Assembly: GCF_043290135.1 (NCBI RefSeq)
Contig: NC_134701.1
Location: forward strand, 8,648,001 to 8,712,000
Direction: 5' to 3'
From: Rhipicephalus microplus
Lineage: Eukaryota; Arthropoda; Arachnida; Ixodida; Ixodidae
DNA: 64,000 nt
Shown here: positions 30,641 to 43,119 of the stretch, piece after piece
Numbering within the stretch: position 1 is the first letter of the stretch
Layout: each line of letters begins with the position of its first letter
Position numbers and translations under genes: made by a program
The notes under the pieces: generated by a model
What the model was told of the DNA's origin: nothing
What the model saw: the letters and a program-made list of their open reading frames with translations, nothing else
The model's database searches: none

Positions 30641-33600
30641 GAAGATATGTTCTTATGGTGGTGAGAGTGGAGCAGGACTGTCTCCGTGGTGCAATTGGCT
30701 AGCGCGATCTGCTGTTAACCGAAAAGTTGGAGGTTCGAGCCTACCCGGTGGTTGTGCGGCGCTTTTTTTTCTGTGGGCTGATAGCTTTGAAGATATGTTC
30801 TGATGGAGGTGAGAGGGGAGCAGCACTGTCTCCGTGGCGCAATTGGCTAGCGTGATCGGCTGTTAACCGAAAAGTTGGAGGTTCGAGCCACCCGGTCGTG
30901 ATGCGGTGTTTTTTTTTCTTTGGGCTGATAGCTTTGAAGATATGTTCTGATGATGGTGAGAGGGAGGCAGGACTGCATCCGTGGCGCAACTGGCTAGCGC
31001 GATCGGCTGTTAACCGAAAAGTCGGAGGTTCGAGCCCACCCAGTGGTGGTGCGGCGCTTTTTTTTCTTTGGGCTGATACCTTTAAGATATCTTATGATGG
31101 TGGTGAGAGTGGAGCAGGACTGTCTCCGTGGCGCAATTGGCTTGCGCGATCGGCTGTTAACCGAAAGGTTGGAGTTTCGAGCCCTCCCGGGTGTGGCGTG
31201 TTGCTTTTTTTTGCGCTGATAGCTTTGAAGATATGTTCTGATGGTGGTGAGAGTGGAGCAGGACTGTCTCCGTGGCGCAATTGGCTAGCGCGATCAGCTG
31301 TTAACCGAAAGGTTGGAGGTTTGAGCCCACCCGGTGGTGGTGCGGCGCTTTTTTTCTTTGCGCTGATAGCTTTGAAGATATGTTCTGATGGTGGGGAGAG
31401 TGGAGCAAGACTGTCTCCGTGGCGCAGTGGGCTAGCGCGATCGGCTGTTAACTGAAAGGTTTGAGTTTCGTGCCCTCCCAGGATTGGTGTGTTTCTTTTT
31501 TCTTTGTGGTAATAGCTTTTAAGATATGTTCTGATGGTGGTGAGAGTGGAGCAGGACTGTCTTTGTGGCGCAATTGGCTAGCGCGATAGGCTGTTATCCG
31601 AAAGTTTGGAGGTTTGAGCCCACCCAGTGGGGGTGCGGTGCTTTTTTTTTCTTTGGGGTGATAGCTCTGAAGAAATGGTCTGACGGTGGTGAGAGTGGAG
31701 CAGGACGGTCTCCGTGGCGCAATTCGCTAGCGCGATCGGCTGTTAACCGAAAAGTTGGAGGTGCGAGCCCTCCCAGGTGGGTTGTGTTGCTTTTTTCTTT
31801 GCGCTGATATCTTTGAAGATATGTTCTGATGGTGGTGAGAGTGGAGCACGATTGTCTCCGTGGCGCAATGGGCTAGCGCGATCGGCTGTTGACCGAAAGG
31901 TTGGAGTTTCGAGCCCTCCCGGGAATGGTGTGTTGCTTTTTTCTTTGCGCTGATAGCTTTGAAGATATGTTCTGATGGTGGTGAAGTGGAGCAAGACTGT
32001 CTCCGTGGCGCAATTGGCTAGCGCGATCGGCTGTTAACCGAAAAGTCGGAGGTTCGAGCCCACCCAGTGGTGGTGCGGCGCTTTTTTTTCTTTGGGCTGA
32101 TACCTTTAAGATATGTTCTGATGGTGGTGAGAGTGGAGCAGGACTGTCTCCGTGGCGCAATTGGCTTGCGCGATCGGCTGTTAACCGAAAGGTTGGAGGT
32201 TCGAGCCCACCCGGTGGTGGTGCGGCGCTTTTTTTCTTTGGGCTGATAGCTTGAAGGTATGTTCTGATGGTGGTGAGAGTAGAGCAGGACTGTCTCCGTG
32301 GCGCAATTGGCTAGCGCGATCGGCTGTTAACCGAAAGGTTGGAGTTTCGAGCCCTCCCGGGAGTGGTGTGTTGCTTTTTCCTTTGCGCTGATAGCTTTGA
32401 AGATATGTTCTGATAGTGGTGAGAGTGGAGCACGACTGTCTCCGTGGCGCAGTTGGCTAGCGCGATCGGCTGTGAACCGAAAGGTTGGAGGTTCGAGCCC
32501 ACCCGGTGGTGGTGCGGCGCTTTTTTTTCTTTGTGCTGATAGCTTTGAAGATATGTTCTGATGGTGGTGAGAGTGGAGCAGGACTGTCTCCGTGGCGCAA
32601 TTGGCTAGCGTGATTGGCTGTTAACCAAAAGGTTGGAGGTTCGAGCCACCCGGTGGTGGTGCGGTGGTTTTTTTTCTTTGGGCTGATAGCTTTGAAGATA
32701 TGTTCTGATGATGGTGAGAGTGGAGCAGGACTGTCTCCGTGGCGCAATTGGCTAGCGCGATCGGCTGTTAACCGAAAACTCGGAGGTTCGAGCCCACCCA
32801 GTGGTGGTGCGGCGCTTTTTTTTCTTTGGGCTGATACCTTTAAGGTATGTTCTGATGGTGGTGAGAGTGGAGCAGGAGTGTCTCCGTGGCGCAATGGGCT
32901 AGCGCGATCGGCTGTTAACCGAAAGGTTGGAGTTTCGAGCCCTCCCGGGTGTGGTGTGTTGCTTTTTTCTTTGCGCTGATAGCTTTGAAGATATGTTCTG
33001 ATGGTGGTGAGAGTGCAGCAGGACTGTCTCCGTGGCGCAATCGGCTAGTGCGATCAGCTGTTAACCGAAAGGTTGGAGGTTTGAGCCCACCCGGTGGTGG
33101 TGCGGCGCTTTTTTTCTTTGCGCTGATAGCTTTGAAGATATGTTCTGATGGTGGTGAGAGTGGAGAAAGACTGTCTCCTTGGCGCAATGGGCTAGCGCGA
33201 TCGGCTGTTAACCGAAAGGTTGGAGTTTCGAGCCCTCCCGGGTGTGGTGTGTTGCTTTTTTCTTTGCGCTGATAGCTTTGAAGATATGTTCTGATGGTGG
33301 TGAGAGTGGAGCAGGACTGTCTCCGTGGCGCAATTGGCTAGCGCGATCGGCTGTTAACCGAAAGGTTGGAGTTTCGAGCCCACCCGTCGGTGGTGCGGCG
33401 CTTTTTTTTCTTTGGGCTGATAGCATTGAAGGTATGTTCTGATGGTGGTGAGAGTAGAGCAGGAGTGTCTCCGCGGCGCAATTGGCTAGCGTGATCGGCT
33501 GTTAACCGAAAGTTTGGAGGTTCGAGCCCACCCGGTGGTGGTGCGGCGCTTTTTTTTTCCGTGGGCTGATAGCTTTGAAGATATGTTCTGATGGTGGTGA

Positions 33601-36600
33601 GAGTGGAGCAGGACTGTCCCCGTGGCGCAATTGGCTAGCGCGATCGGCTGTTAACCAAAAGGTCGGAGGTTCGAGCCCACCCGGTGGTGGTGCGGTGCTT
33701 TTTTTTCTTTGGGCTGATGGCTTTGAAGATATGTTCTTATGGTGGTGAGAGTGGAGCAGGACTGTCTCCGTGGCGCAATTGGCTTGCGCGATCGGCTGTT
33801 AACCGAAACGTTGGAGGTTCGAGCCTACCCGGTGGTTGTGCGGCGCTTTTTTTTCTGTGGGCTGATTGCTTTGAAGATATGTTCTGATGGTGGTGAGAGT
33901 GGAGCAGGACTGTCTCTGTGGCGCAATTGGCTAGCGTGAGCGGCTGTTAACCGAAAAGTTGGAGGTTCGAGCCCACCCGGTGGTGGTGCGGCGCTTTTTT
34001 TTCTTTGGGCTGATAGCTTTGAAGATATGTTCTGATGGTGGTGAGAGTGGAGCAGGACTGTCTCCATGGCGCAATTGGCTAGCGCGATCGGCTGTTAACC
34101 AAACGGTCGGAGGTTCGAGCCCACCCGGTGGTGGTATGGCGCTTGTTTTTCTTTGGGCTGATAGCTTTGAAGATATGTTCTGATGGTGGTGAGAGTGGAG
34201 CAGGACTGTCTCCGTGGCGCAATGGGCTAGTGCGATCGGCTGTTAACCGAAAGGTTGGAGTTTCGAGCCCACCCGGTGGTGGTGCGGCGCTTTTTTTTTG
34301 GGGGCTGATAGCTTTGAAGGTATGTTCTGATGGTGGTGAGAGTAGAGCAGGACTGTCTCCGTGGCGCAATAGGCTAGCGCGATCGGCTGTTAACAGAAAG
34401 GTTGGAGGTTCGAGCCCACCCGGTGGTGGTGCGGCGCTTTTTTTCTTTGTGCTGATAGCTTTAAAGATATGTTCTGATGGTGGTGAGAGTGGAGCAGGAC
34501 GGTCCCCGTGGCACAATTCGCTAGCGCGATTGGCTGTTAACCGAAAAGTTGGAGGTTCGAGCCCTCCCGAGTGGGGTGTGTTGCTTTTTTCTTTGCGCTG
34601 ATAGCTTTGAAGATATGTTCTGATGGTGGTGAGAGTGGAGCACGATTGTCTCCGCGGCGCAATTGGCTAACGCGATCTGCTGTTAACCGAAAGGTTGGAG
34701 GTTCGAGCCCACCCGGTGGTGGTGCGGCGCTTTTTTTCTTTGCGCTGATAGCTTTGAAGGTATGATCTGACGGTGGTGAGAGTGGAGCACGACTGTCTCC
34801 GTGGCGCAATGGGCTAGCGTGATCGGCTGTTAACCGAAAGGTTGGAGGTTCGAGCCCACCCGGTGGTGGTGCGGCGCATTTTTTTCTGTGGGCTGATAGC
34901 TTTGAAGATATGTTCTGATGGTGGTGAGAGTGGAGCAGGACTGTCTCCGTGGCGAAATTGGCTAGCGCGATTGGCTGTTAACCGAAAGGTTGGAGGTTCG
35001 GGCCCACCCGGTAGTGGTGCGGTGCTTTTTTTCTTTGGGCTGATAGCTTTGAAGATATGTTCTGATGGTGGTGAGAGTGACGCAGGACTGTCTCCGTGGC
35101 GCAATTGGCTAGCGCGATCGGCTGTTAGCCAAATGGTCGGAGGTTTGAGCCCACCCGGTGGTGATGCGGCGCTTTTTTTTCTTTGGGCTGATAGCTTTGA
35201 AGATATGTTCTTATGGTGGTGAGAGTGGAGCAGGACTGTCTCCGTGGTGCAATTGGCTAGCGCGATCTGCTGTTAACCGAAAAGTTGGAGGTTCGAGCCT
35301 ACCCGGTGGTTGTGCGGCGCTTTTTTTTCTGTGGGCTGATAGCTTTGAAGATATGTTCTGATGGAGGTGAGAGGGGAGCAGCACTGTCTCCGTGGCGCAA
35401 TTGGCTAGCGTGATCGGCTGTTAACCGAAAAGTTGGAGGTTCGAGCCCACCCGGTGGTGGTGCGGCGCTTTTTTTCTTTGGGCTGATAGCTTTGAAGATA
35501 AGTTCTGTAGGTGGTGAGAGTGGAGCAGGACTGTCCCCTTGGCGCAATTGGCTAGCGCGATCGGCTGTTAACCAAAAGGTCGGAGGTTCGAGCCCACCCG
35601 GTGGTGGTGCGGCGCTTTTTTTCTTTGGGCTGATGGCTTTGAAGATATGTTCTTATGGTGGTGAGAGTGGAGCAGGACTGTCTCCGTGGCGCAATTGGCT
35701 TGCGCGATCGGCTTTAACTGAAACGTTGGAGGTTCGAGCCTACCCGGTGGTTGTGCGGCGCTTTTTTTTCTGTGGGCTGATAGCTTTGAAGATATGTTCT
35801 GATGGTGGTGAGAGTGGAGCAGGACTGTCTCCGTGGCGCAATTGGCTAGCGTGAGCGGCTGTTAACCAAACGGTCGGAGGTTCGAGCCACCCGGTCGCGG
35901 TGCGGTGGCTTTTTTTCTTTGAGCTGATAGCTTTGAAGATATGTTCTGATGATGGTGAGAGGGGAGCAGGACTGTCTCCGTGGCGCAATTGGCTAGCGCG
36001 ATCGGCTGGTAACCGAAAAGTCGGAGGTTCGAGCCCACCCAGTGGTGGTGCGGCGCTTTTTTTTCTTTGGGCTGATACCTTTAAGATATGTTCTGATGGT
36101 GGTGAGAGTGGAGCAGGACTGTCTCCGTGGCGCAATTGGCTTGCGCGATCGGCTGTTAACCGAAAGGTTGGAGGTTTGAGCCCACCCGGTGGTGGTGCGG
36201 CGCTTTTTTTCTTTGCGCTGATAGCTTTGAAGATATGTTCTGATGGTGGTGAGAGTGGAGCAAGACTGTCTTCGTGGCGCAATGGGCTAGCGCGATCGGC
36301 TGGTAACTGAAAGGTTTGAGTTTCGTGCCCTCCCAGGATTGGTGTGTTTCTTTTTTCTTTGTGGTAATAGCTTTTAAGATATGTTCTGATGGTAGTGAGA
36401 GTGGAGCAGGACTGTCTCCGTGGCGCTATTGGCTTGCGCGATCGGCTGTTAACCGAAAGGTTGGAGGTTCGAGCCCACACGGTGGTGGTGCGGCGCTTTT
36501 TTTTCTTTGCGCTGATAGCTCTGAAGAAATGGTCTGACGGTGGTGAGAGTGGAGCAGGACGGTCCCCGTGGCGCAATTCGCTAGCGCGATCGGCTGTTAA

Positions 36601-37687
36601 CCGAAAAGTTGGAGGTGCGAGCCCTCCCGGGTGGGTTGTGTTGCTTTTTTCTTTCCGCTGATATCTTTGAAGATATGTTCTGATGGTGGTGAGAGTGGAG
36701 CACGATTGTCTCCGTGGCGCAATGGGCTAGCGCGATCGGCTGTTGACCGAAAGGTTGGAGTTTCGAGCCCTCCCGGGAGTGGTGTGTTGCTTTTTTCTTT
36801 GCGCTGATAGCTTTGAAGATATGTTCTGATGGTGGTGAGAGTGGAGCACGACAGTCTCCGTGGCGAAATTGGCTAGCGCGATCGGCTGTTAACCGAAAGG
36901 TTGGAGGTTCGAGCCCACCCGGTGGTGGTGCGGTGCTTTTTTTTCTTTGGGCTGATAGCTTTGAAGATATGTTCTGATGGTGGTGAGAGGGGAGCAAGAC
37001 TGTCTCCGTGGCGCAATGGGCTAGCGCGATCGGCTCTTAACCAAAAGGTTGGAGTTTCGAGCCCTCCCGGGAGTGGTATGTTGCTTTTTTCTTTTCGCTG
37101 ATAGCTTTGAAGGTATGTTCTGATGGTGGTGAGAGCTGAGCAAGACTGTCTCCGGAGCGCAAAGGGCTAGCGCGATCGGCTGTTAACCGAAAGGTTGGAG
37201 TTTCGAGCCCTCCCGGTGGTGGTATGGCGCTTTTTTTTCTTTGGGCTGATAGCTTAGAAGATATGTTCTGATGGTGGTGAGAGCTGAGCAAGACTGTCTC
37301 CGGAGCGCAAAGGGCTAGCGCGATCGGCTGTTAACCGAAAGGTTGGAGTTTCGAGCCCTCCCGGTGGTGGTATGGCGCTTTTTTTTCTTTGGGCTGATAG
37401 CTTAGAAGATATGTTCTGATGGTGGTGAGAGTGGAGCAGGACTGTCTCCGTGGCGCAATTGGCTAGCCCGATTGGCTGTTAACCGAAAGGTTGGAGGTTC
37501 GAGCCACCCGGTGGTGGTGCGGTGGTTTTTTTTCTTTGGGCTGATAGCTTTGAAGATATGTTCTGATGATGGTGAGAGTGGAGCAGGGCTGTCTCCGTGG
37601 CGCAATTGGCTAGCGCGATCGGCTGTTAACCGAAAAGTCGGAGGTTCGAGCCCACCCAGTGGTGGTGCGGCGCTTTTTTTTCTTTGG
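30641..37687 (+). repeat. About 7.2-kb higher-order repeat, copy 2
   Basis: Follows copy 1 directly; the junction is in the linker before TCTTATGG at 30651. It has an extra monomer near 34190-34340, and around 34.8-35.4 kb it matches 23.2-23.8 kb better than its own partner position. It ends near 37687, where TACCTTTGAAGATATC replaces the partner's TAGCTTTGATGATATG. Confidence 0.8.
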
Positions 37688-37859
37688 GCTGATACCTTTG
37701 AAGATATCTTCTGATGGTGGTGAGAGTGGAGCAGGACTGTCTTCGTGGCGCTATTGGCTTGCGCGATCGGCTGTTAACCGAAAGGTTGGAGGTTCGAGCC
37801 CACACGGTGGTGGTGCGGCGCTTTTTTTTCTTTGCGCTGATAGCTTTGATGATATGTTC

Positions 37860-38570
37860 TGGTGGTGGTGAGAGTGGAGCAAGACTGTCTCCGTGGCGCA
37901 ATTGGCTAGCTTGATCGGCTGTTCACCGGAAAGTTGGAAGTTCGAGCCCACCCGTCGGTGGTGCGGCGCTTTTTTTTCTTTGGGCTGATAGCTCTGAAGA
38001 AATGTTCTGACGGTGGTGAGAGTGGAGCAGGACTGTCTCCGTGGCGCAATTGGCTAGCGCGATCGGCTGTTAACCGAAAAGTTGGAGGTTCGAGCTCTCC
38101 AGGTGGTGGTGCGGCGCTTTTTTTTCTGTGGGTTGATAGCTTTGAAGATATGTTCTGATGGTGGTGAGAGTGGAGCAGGACTGTCTCCGTGGCGCAATGA
38201 GCTAGCGCGATCGGCTGTTAACCGAAAAGTTGGAGTTTCGAGCCCTCCCGGGAGTGGTGTGTTGCTTTTTGCTTTGCGGTAATAGCTTTGAAGATATGTT
38301 CTGATGGTGGTGAGAGTGCAGCAGGACTGTCTTGGTGGCGCAATTGGCTAGCGCGATCGGCTGTTAACCGAAAGGTTGGAGGTTTGAGCCCACCCGGTGG
38401 TGGTGCGGCGCTTTTTTTTCTTTGGGGTGATAGCTCTGAAGAAATGTTCTGACGGTGGTCAGAGTGGAGCACGACGGGCTCCGTGGCGCAATAGGCTAGC
38501 GCGATCGGCTGTTAACCGAAAGGTTGGAGGTTCGAGCCCACCCGGTGGTGGTGCGGCGGTTTTTTTTCTC
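37860..38570 (+). repeat. Five-monomer block, repeated at 41403-42113
   Basis: The two copies are 3543 bp (24 monomers) apart and share the CTGTTCACCG monomer and the GAGCTCTCC T-arm variant. The same block also matches 500-1200. It lies in the 37.7-43.1 kb mosaic, which holds no other type of sequence. Confidence 0.7.
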
Positions 38571-41402
38571 TGCGCTGATAGCTTTGAACATATGTTCTGA
38601 TGGTGGTGAGAGTGGAGCAAGACTGTCTCCGTGGCGCAATGGGCTAGCGCGATCGGCTGTTAACCGAAAGGTTTGAGTTTCGTGCCCTCCCAGGATTGGT
38701 GTGTTGCTTTTTTCTTTGTGGTAATAGCTTTTAAGATATGTTCTGATGGTGGTGAGAGTGGAGCAGGACTGTCTTTGTGGCGCAATTGGCTAGCGCGATC
38801 GGCTGTTATCCGAAAAGTTGGAGGTTTGAGCCCACCCGGTGGGGGTGCGGTGCTTTTTTTTTCTTTGTGGTGATAGCTCTGAAGAAATGGTCTGACGGTG
38901 GTGAGAGTGGAGCAGGACGGTCCCCGTGGCGCAATTCGCTAGCGCGATCGGCTGTTAACCGAAAAGTTGGAGGTTCAAGCCCTCCCGGGTGGGGTCTGTT
39001 GCTTTTTTCTTTGCGCTGATAGCTTTGAAGATATGTTCTGATGGTGGTGAGAGTGGAGCACGATTGTCTCCGTAGCGCAATTTGCTAGCGCGATCTGCTC
39101 TTAACCGAAAGGTTGGAGGTTCGAGCCCACCCGGTGGTGGTGTGGCGCTTTTTTTTCTTTGCGCTGATAGCTTTGAAGATATGTTCTGATGGTGGTGAGA
39201 GCTGAGCACGACTGTCTCCGTGGCGCAATTGGCTAGCGCGATCGGCTGTTAACCGAAAGGTTGGAGGATCGAGCCCACCCGGTGGTGGTGCGGTGCTTTT
39301 TTTTTCTTTGGGCTTATAGCTTTGAAGATATGTTCTGATGGTGGTGAGAGGGGAGCGAGACTGTCTCCGTGGCGCAATGGGTTAGCGCGACCGGCTGTTG
39401 ACTAAAAGGTTGGAGTAATGAGCCCTCCCGGGAGAGGTGCGGCGCTTTTTTTTCTTTGGGCTGATACCTTTGAAGATATGTTCTGATGGTGGTGAGAGTG
39501 GAGCAGGACTGTCTCCGTGGCGCAATTGGCTTGCGCGATCGGCTGTTAACCGAAAGGTTGGAGGTACGAGCCCACCCGTCGGTGGTGCGGCGCTTTTTTT
39601 TCTTTGGGCTGATAGCTCTGAAGAAATGTTCTGACGGTGGTGAGAGTGGAGCAGGACTGTCTGCGTGACGCAATTGGCTAGCGCGATCGGCTGTTAACCG
39701 AAAAGTTGGAGGTTCGAGCTCTCCCGGTTGTGGTGCGACGCTTTTTTTTCTGTGGGCTGATAGCTTTGAAGATATGTTCTGATGGTGGTGAGAGTGGAGC
39801 AGGACTGTCTCCGTAGCGCAATGGGCTAGTGCGATCGGCTGTTAACCGAAAAGTTGGAGTTTCGAGCCCTCCCGGGAGTGGTGTGTTGCTTTTTGCTTTG
39901 CGGCGATAGCTTTGAAGATATGTTCTGATGGTGGTGAGAGTGCAGCAGGACTGTCTTGGTGGCGCAATTGGCTAGCGCGATCGGCTGTTAACCGAAAGGT
40001 TGGAGGTTCGAGCCCACCCGGTGGTGGTGCGGCGCTTTTTTTTCTTTGGGGTGATAGCTCTGAAGAAATGTTCTGACGGTGGTCAGAGTGGAGCACGACG
40101 GTCTCCGTGGGGCAATAGGCTAGCGCGATCGGCTGTTAACCGAAAGGTTGGAGGTTCGAGCCCACCCGGTGGTGGTGCGGCGGTTTTTTTTCTTTGGGCT
40201 GATAGCTCTGAAGAAATATTTTGACGGTGGTGAGAGTGGAGCAGGACTGTCTCCGTGGCGCAATTGGCTAGCGCGATCGGCTGGTAACCGAAAAGTGTGA
40301 GGTTCGAGCCCACCCGGTGATGGTGTGGCGCTTTCTTTTCTTTGTGGTGATAGCTTTGAAGATATGTTCTGATGGTGGTGAGAGTGGAGCAGGACTGTCT
40401 CCGTGGCGCTATTGGCTAGCGCGATTGGCTGTTAACCGAAAGGTTGGAGGTTCGAGACCACCTGGTGGTGGTGCGGTGCTTTTTTTCTTTGGGCTGATAG
40501 CTTTGAAGATATGTTCTGATGGTGGTGAGAGTGAAGCAGGACTGTCTCCGTGACGCAATTGACTAGCATGATCGGCTGTTAACCGAAAAGTTGGAGGTTC
40601 GAGCCCACCCGGTGGTGGTGCGGCGCTTTTTTTTTCTTTGGGCTGATAGCTTTGAAGATATGTTCTGATGGTGGTGAGAGTGGAGCACGACTGTCTCCGT
40701 GGCGCCGTTGGCTAGCGCGATCGGTTGTTAACCGAAAGATTGGAGGTTCGAGCCCACGCGGTGGTGGTGCGGCGCTTTTTTTTCTTTGTGCTGATAGCTT
40801 TGAAGATATGTTCTGATGGTGGTTAGAGTGGAGCAGGACTGTCTCCGTGGCGCAATTGGCTAGCGTGATCGCCTGTTAACCGATAAGTCGGAGGTTCGAG
40901 CCCACCCAGTGGTGGTGCGGCGCTTTTTTTGCTTTGGGCTGATACCTTTGAAGATATGTTCTGATGGTGGTGAGAGTGGAGCAGGACTGTCTCCGTGGCG
41001 CAATTGGCTTCCGCGATCGGCTGTTAACCGAAAGGTTGGAGGTTCGAGCCCACCCGGTGGTGGTGCGGCGTTTTTTTTTCTTTGCGCTGACAGCTTTGAA
41101 GATATGTTCTGATGGTGGTGAGAGTGGAGCAAGACTGTCTCCGTGGCGCAATGGGCTAGCGCGATCGGCTGTTAACCGAAAGGTTGGAGTTTCGAGCCCT
41201 CCCGGGTGTGGTGTGTTGCTTTTTTCTTTGCGCTGATAGCTTTGAAGATATGTTCTGATGGTGGTGAGAGTGGAGCACGACTGTCTCCGTGGCGCAGTTG
41301 GCTAGCGCGATCGGCTGTTAACCGAAAGGTTGGAGGTTCGAGCCCACCCGGTGGTGGTGCGGTGCTTTTTTTCTTTGTGCTGATAGCTTTGAAGATATGT
41401 TC

Positions 41403-42113
41403 TGATGGTGGTGAGAGTGGAGCAGGACTGTCTCCGTGGCGCAATTGGCTAGCGTGATCGGCTGTTCACCGTAAAGTTGGAAGTTCAAGCCCACCCGTCG
41501 GTGGTGCGGCGCTTTTTTTTCTTTGGGCTGATAGCTCTGAAGAAATGTTCTGACGGTGGTGAGAGTGGAGCAGGACTGTCTCCGTGGCGCAATTGGCTAG
41601 CGCGATCGGCTGTTAACCGAAAAGTTGGAGGTTCGAGCTCTCCCTGTGGTGGTGCGGCGCTTTTTTTTCTGTGGGCTGATAGCTTTGAAGATATGTTCTG
41701 ATGGTGGTGAGAGTGGAGCAGGACTGTCTCCGTGGCGCAATGGGCTAGCGCGATCGGCTGTTAACCGAAAAGTTGGAGTTTCGAGCCCTCCCGGGAGTGG
41801 TGTGTTGCTTTTTGCTTTGCGGTAATAGCTTTGAAGATATGTTCTGATGGTGGTGAGAGTGCAGCAGGACTGTCTTGGTGGCGCAATTGGCTAGCGCGAT
41901 CGGCTGTTAACCGAAAGGTTGGAGGTTTGAGCCCACCCGGTGGTGGTGCGGCGCTTTTTTTTCTTTGGGGTGATAGCTCTGAAGAAATGTTCTGACGGTG
42001 GTCAGAGTGAAGCACGACGCTCTCTGTGGGGCAATAGGCTAGCGCGATCGGCTGTTAAACGAAAGGTTGGAGGTTCGAGCCCACCCGGTGGTGGTGCGGC
42101 GGTTTTTTTTCTT
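41403..42113 (+). repeat. Five-monomer block, second copy
   Basis: Partner of 37860-38570. A private difference is CTGTTCACCGTAAAG here against CACCGGAAAG there. Confidence 0.7.
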
Positions 42114-43119
42114 TGGGCTGATAGCTCTGAAGAAATATTCTGACGGTGGTGAGAGTGAAGCAGGAGTGTCTCCGTGGCGCAATTGGCTAGCGCGATCAGC
42201 TGTTAACCGAAAAGTTGGAGGTTCGAGCCCACCCGGTGATGGTGTGGCGCTTTTTTTTCTTTGTGCTGATAGCTTTGAAGATATGTTCTGATGGTGGTGA
42301 GAGTGGATTAGGACTGTCTCTGTGGCGCAATTGGCTAGCGCGATTGGCTGTTAACCGAAAGGTTGGAGGTTCGAGCCACCCGGTGGTGGTGCGGTGGTTT
42401 TTTTTCTTTGTGCTGATAGCTTTGAAGATATGTTCTGATGGTGGTGAGAGTGGAGCAGGACTGTCTCCGTGGCGCAATTGGCTAGCGCGATCGGCTGTTA
42501 ACCGAAAGGTTGGAGGTTCGAGCCACCTGGTGGTGGTGCGGTGGTTTTTTTTCTTTGGGCTGATAGCTCTGAAGAAATATTCTGACGGTGGTGAGAGTGG
42601 AGCAGGACTGTCTCCGTGACGCAATTGACTAGCGTGATCGGCTGTTAACCGAAAAGTCGGAGGTTCGAGTCCACCCAGTGGTGGTGCGGCGCTTTTTTTT
42701 CTTTGGGCTGATACCTTTGAAGATATGTTCTGATGGTGGTGAGAGTGGAGCAGGACTGTCTCCATGGCGCAATTTGCTTGCGCGATCGGCTGTTAACCGA
42801 AAGGTTGGAGGTTCGAGCCCACCCGGTGGTGGTGCGGCGCTTTTTTTTCTTTGCGCTGATAGCTTTGAAGATATGTTCTGATGGTGGTGCGAGTGGAGCA
42901 AGACTGTCTCCGTGGCGCAATGGGCTAGCGCGATCGGCTGTTAACCGAAAGGTTGGAGTTTCGAGCCCTCCCGGGTGTGGTGTGTTGCTTTTTTCTTTGC
43001 GCTGATAGCTTTGAAGATATGTTCTGATGGTGGTGAGAGTGGTGCACGACTGTCTCCGTGGCGCAGTTGGCTAGCGCGATCGGCTGTTAACCGAAAGGTT
43101 GGAGGTTCGAGCCCACCCG

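Noticed and set aside
35740..36576. 278-codon reverse open frame, the longest I noticed
   Set aside because: It repeats the same antisense-tRNA peptide in three frames and breaks wherever a T-run changes length. No sign of a real gene.
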